Assembly: GCA_015491705.1 (NCBI GenBank)
Contig: WFVK01000329.1
Span: 1-9,163 of the forward strand
Source of the DNA: Nitrospirota bacterium
GTDB lineage: Bacteria > Nitrospirota > Thermodesulfovibrionia > UBA6902
Direction of reading: 5' to 3'
DNA length: 9,163 bases
In this document: positions 7,419 through 9,163 of the stretch, piece by piece
Position numbering within the stretch: position 1 is the stretch's first letter
How the letters are laid out: every line of letters begins with the position of its first letter
The notes under the pieces: model-generated
The model's database searches: none
The model's input: the letters and a program-made list of their open reading frames with translations, nothing else
Told to the model about the DNA's origin: nothing
Position numbers and translations under genes: made by a program

Positions 7419-8708
7419 ATGAACATACTGCATATCAATAAGTTTCATTATTACAGGGACGGAGCCTCAAATGTTTATCTGAGGACCGCTCACCTTCTCG
7501 AGGAGCACGGCCACAAGCCCCTGTTTTTTTCAATGAATGATTTTGAAAACACACTGCCGTGTGAGACAGGCGCGTATTTTCTGCCCTATATTGATTTTTC
7601 AAGCAGGAATATCAGTATGGCGAAGAAGCTCCAGATTGCCGGCAGGTTTCTCTATTCCTTCGAGGCAAAGAGAAAGCTCTCCATGATGCTGGATAAATAT
7701 GCCGTGGATATCGCCCATATTCACAATATATACCATCATTTTTCTCCTTCCATCCTGCATGTCCTGAAAAAAAGGAATATCCCCATGGTGATGACGCTCC
7801 ATGACTATAAACTGTTCTGCGCCTCGTATTCAATGCTGGCAGGCAACAGAATCTGCGAGGACTGTTCCGAAAGAAGATACTATAATGTCATAAGGAGACG
7901 CTGCGTTAAAAATTCGTTCGTCAAGAGCGCGCTTTCGGCCCTCGAGATGTACCTCCATCATAATATACTTGATATTTACGACAATATCGATATATTTATC
8001 TCGCCGAGCATATTCCTCAGGAATAAACTCATTGAAAAAGGCATAAAAAAGAAAATCATCTATCTCCCGAATTTTATCGATGTCACGATGTTTGACGGCT
8101 TTAATTCGGGCGCGGATAATAATGGAGAGGAAAAGGAGAATTCCATTGTCTATTTCGGCAGAATATCCGAAGAAAAGGGCCTATGGACCCTGATGGATAC
8201 GGCAAAGATCATCTCCCGGGAAAAAAATATGGATATCAGGTTCAAACTTATCGGAGAAGGGGCGTTCAAAAAACGGCTGCTTGAGAAGGTGAAAATGGAG
8301 GGCATTGACAATGTCAGATTTTTTGATCACATGTCCGGTGAAGCACTGTACCGGGAGGTGAAAAAGAGCAAGATCGTCGTACTTCCATCGGAATGGTATG
8401 AGAACAACCCCCTGACCGTCATAGAGGCATTTACCATGAGCATTCCTGTAATCGGCTCCAGGATAGGAGGAATCCCGGAACTGGTTAAGGACGGCGTAAC
8501 AGGGCTGACCTTTGAAGCGGGCAACCCTGAAGAACTGGCCTCGAGGATCGGGGATTTGATGAATAACCCTGATAAGATAACAGAGATGGGAAGAAATGCC
8601 AAGGCATATGTAAAAGAAGAGCTGAACAGTGAAAAACACTATAAAAAGCTGATGGAGATATACAACACCGCCATAAATAAAAATCAAAAAACCGCCGGAG
8701 GCGGATAA
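7419..8708 (+). CDS. GT4-family (GT-B fold) glycosyltransferase
   Basis: This 429-residue enzyme probably transfers a sugar from a nucleotide-sugar donor onto a growing lipid-linked oligosaccharide at the cytoplasmic face of the membrane. The N-terminal acceptor half starts MNILHINKFHYYRDGASNVY, as in GT4 enzymes acting on glycans. The C-terminal donor half opens with IVYFGRISEEKG and carries the EX7E motif (E328 and E336 in EWYENNPLTVIE), then GSRIGGIPELVKDGVTG, which normally contacts the nucleotide-sugar. Four cysteines, C134, C146, C149 and C162, form a compact C-x11-C-x2-C-x12-C cluster after LHDYKLF; similar cysteine patterns occur in a subset of capsule and O-antigen GT4 enzymes and may be structural or metal-binding. 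Start ATG 7419 lies one base after the upstream stop and has no strong ribosome site, which suggests coupled translation. Sugar specificity cannot be read from the sequence. Confidence 0.9.
   Translation: MNILHINKFHYYRDGASNVYLRTAHLLEEHGHKPLFFSMNDFENTLPCETGAYFLPYIDFSSRNISMAKKLQIAGRFLYSFEAKRKLSMMLDKYAVDIAHIHNIYHHFSPSILHVLKKRNIPMVMTLHDYKLFCASYSMLAGNRICEDCSERRYYNVIRRRCVKNSFVKSALSALEMYLHHNILDIYDNIDIFISPSIFLRNKLIEKGIKKKIIYLPNFIDVTMFDGFNSGADNNGEEKENSIVYFGRISEEKGLWTLMDTAKIISREKNMDIRFKLIGEGAFKKRLLEKVKMEGIDNVRFFDHMSGEALYREVKKSKIVVLPSEWYENNPLTVIEAFTMSIPVIGSRIGGIPELVKDGVTGLTFEAGNPEELASRIGDLMNNPDKITEMGRNAKAYVKEELNSEKHYKKLMEIYNTAINKNQKTAGGG
8697..8701 (+). promoter_or_regulatory. Ribosome binding site for ATG 8708
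   Basis: GGAGG lies six bases before ATG 8708, inside the last codons of the glycosyltransferase gene. It fixes the start of the partial propeller gene, whose ATG overlaps the upstream TAA by one base (TAATG). Confidence 0.7.
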
Positions 8709-9163
8709 TGCGCGGACTGCCCGGATTAATACTGTTCCTTGTAATGATTGTACTGGCAGGCGTGCCCGCTTATGCAGGGGGTAATGGAACCTCAGGCGAT
8801 GAAAACGCGGTTTTCAGGGATGTCACCAGGCAGGCAGGGCTGAATCTTACTCACCATTCCTATTCCCAGTGCTGGGGTGATATCGACGGTGACGGCCTGA
8901 TCGATATCTTTATCGTAAATCATGTCGGAAGGCCTTCTTTATTTAAAAACATAGGTGACGGCACCTTCAGGGATATTACATCGTGGAGCGGCACCCGGCG
9001 CGGGGGAGATCTGCACGGGTGTGCCGTGGCGGATTATGATAATGACGGTGATAAGGATATTTATGTCAGCGTAGGTGCTAACAAGGGAAAGGGGAAGGGG
9101 CTTAACATGCTCTACCGCAACAACGGAAAAGGCAGGTTTGTCAATGTCGCCTCCGCTGCGGGA
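8708..9163 (+). CDS. N-terminal part of a secreted FG-GAP/VCBS-repeat protein (CRTAC1/UnbV-like), 3' end outside window
   Basis: The frame runs open to the last base (152 codons). The product starts with a Sec signal peptide: Arg at residue 2, a hydrophobic core at about residues 4-18 and a likely cut after A-Y-A at residue 23. It then shows FRDVTRQAGL, typical of the opening of CRTAC1/ASPIC-UnbV proteins, and FG-GAP/VCBS-type repeats with calcium-binding loops: D-I-D-G-D-G-L-I-D and D-Y-D-N-D-G-D-K-D. Each is followed by a LF/LY-[KR]-N-x-G-x-G-x-F strand. In known proteins these repeats make a calcium-stabilised beta-propeller used for binding in the periplasm or outside the cell. No lipobox Cys follows the cleavage site, so it should be soluble or exported rather than a lipoprotein. 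The C-terminal UnbV domain, if present, lies beyond the window. Stop-start overlap places it in the same operon. Confidence 0.85.
   Translation, partial: MRGLPGLILFLVMIVLAGVPAYAGGNGTSGDENAVFRDVTRQAGLNLTHHSYSQCWGDIDGDGLIDIFIVNHVGRPSLFKNIGDGTFRDITSWSGTRRGGDLHGCAVADYDNDGDKDIYVSVGANKGKGKGLNMLYRNNGKGRFVNVASAAG

Noticed and set aside
8181..8687. 168-codon - strand frame opposite the glycosyltransferase
   Set aside because: It is antisense to the EX7E donor domain, so the frame is best explained as a shadow of the real gene.

Overview
The window is a tightly packed, single-direction stretch of seven genes, all on the + strand, with gaps or overlaps of only a few bases after the first junction. It reads as the middle of an extracellular or surface polysaccharide locus. 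Base composition looks close to balanced by eye, ATA (Ile) and AGG/AGA (Arg) codons are common, and two proteins carry Sec-type signal peptides. Together with a Wzx/Wzy-type pathway this suggests a Gram-negative bacterium. The codon style would fit lineages such as Deltaproteobacteria-like or Nitrospirota-like groups, but the phylum cannot be fixed from this sequence alone.

Layout: (1) the C-terminal tail of a polytopic membrane protein, probably a Wzx-type lipid-linked oligosaccharide flippase (1-237); (2) a polytopic O-antigen polymerase/ligase-family protein (284-1699); (3) a secreted protein with 13 Asp-box (BNR) repeats, built like the double beta-propeller of GH74 enzymes (1668-4016, possibly starting at 1764); (4, 5) two tandem paralogous alkaline-phosphatase-superfamily enzymes with complete metal-site motifs but no signal peptide (4025-5716 and 5738-7417); (6) a GT4-fold glycosyltransferase (7419-8708); (7) the start of a secreted FG-GAP/VCBS-repeat propeller protein of the CRTAC1/UnbV type, cut by the window end (8708-9163). 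No RNA gene, mobile element, CRISPR array, convincing promoter or terminator was seen, and no gene-free stretch exceeds 50 bases, or 64 if gene 3 starts at 1764.

Working model: the glycosyltransferase helps build a lipid-linked repeat unit in the cytoplasm, the flippase moves it across the inner membrane, and the polymerase/ligase extends or transfers it. The two secreted propeller proteins would act on, bind or trim the polymer outside. The least explained part is the pair of apparently cytoplasmic AlkP-superfamily enzymes inserted between secreted and biosynthetic genes. They may handle a phosphorylated glycan precursor or substituent, but no substrate can be read from the sequence. This pair, next to the GH74-like propeller, is the best candidate for undescribed biology here.
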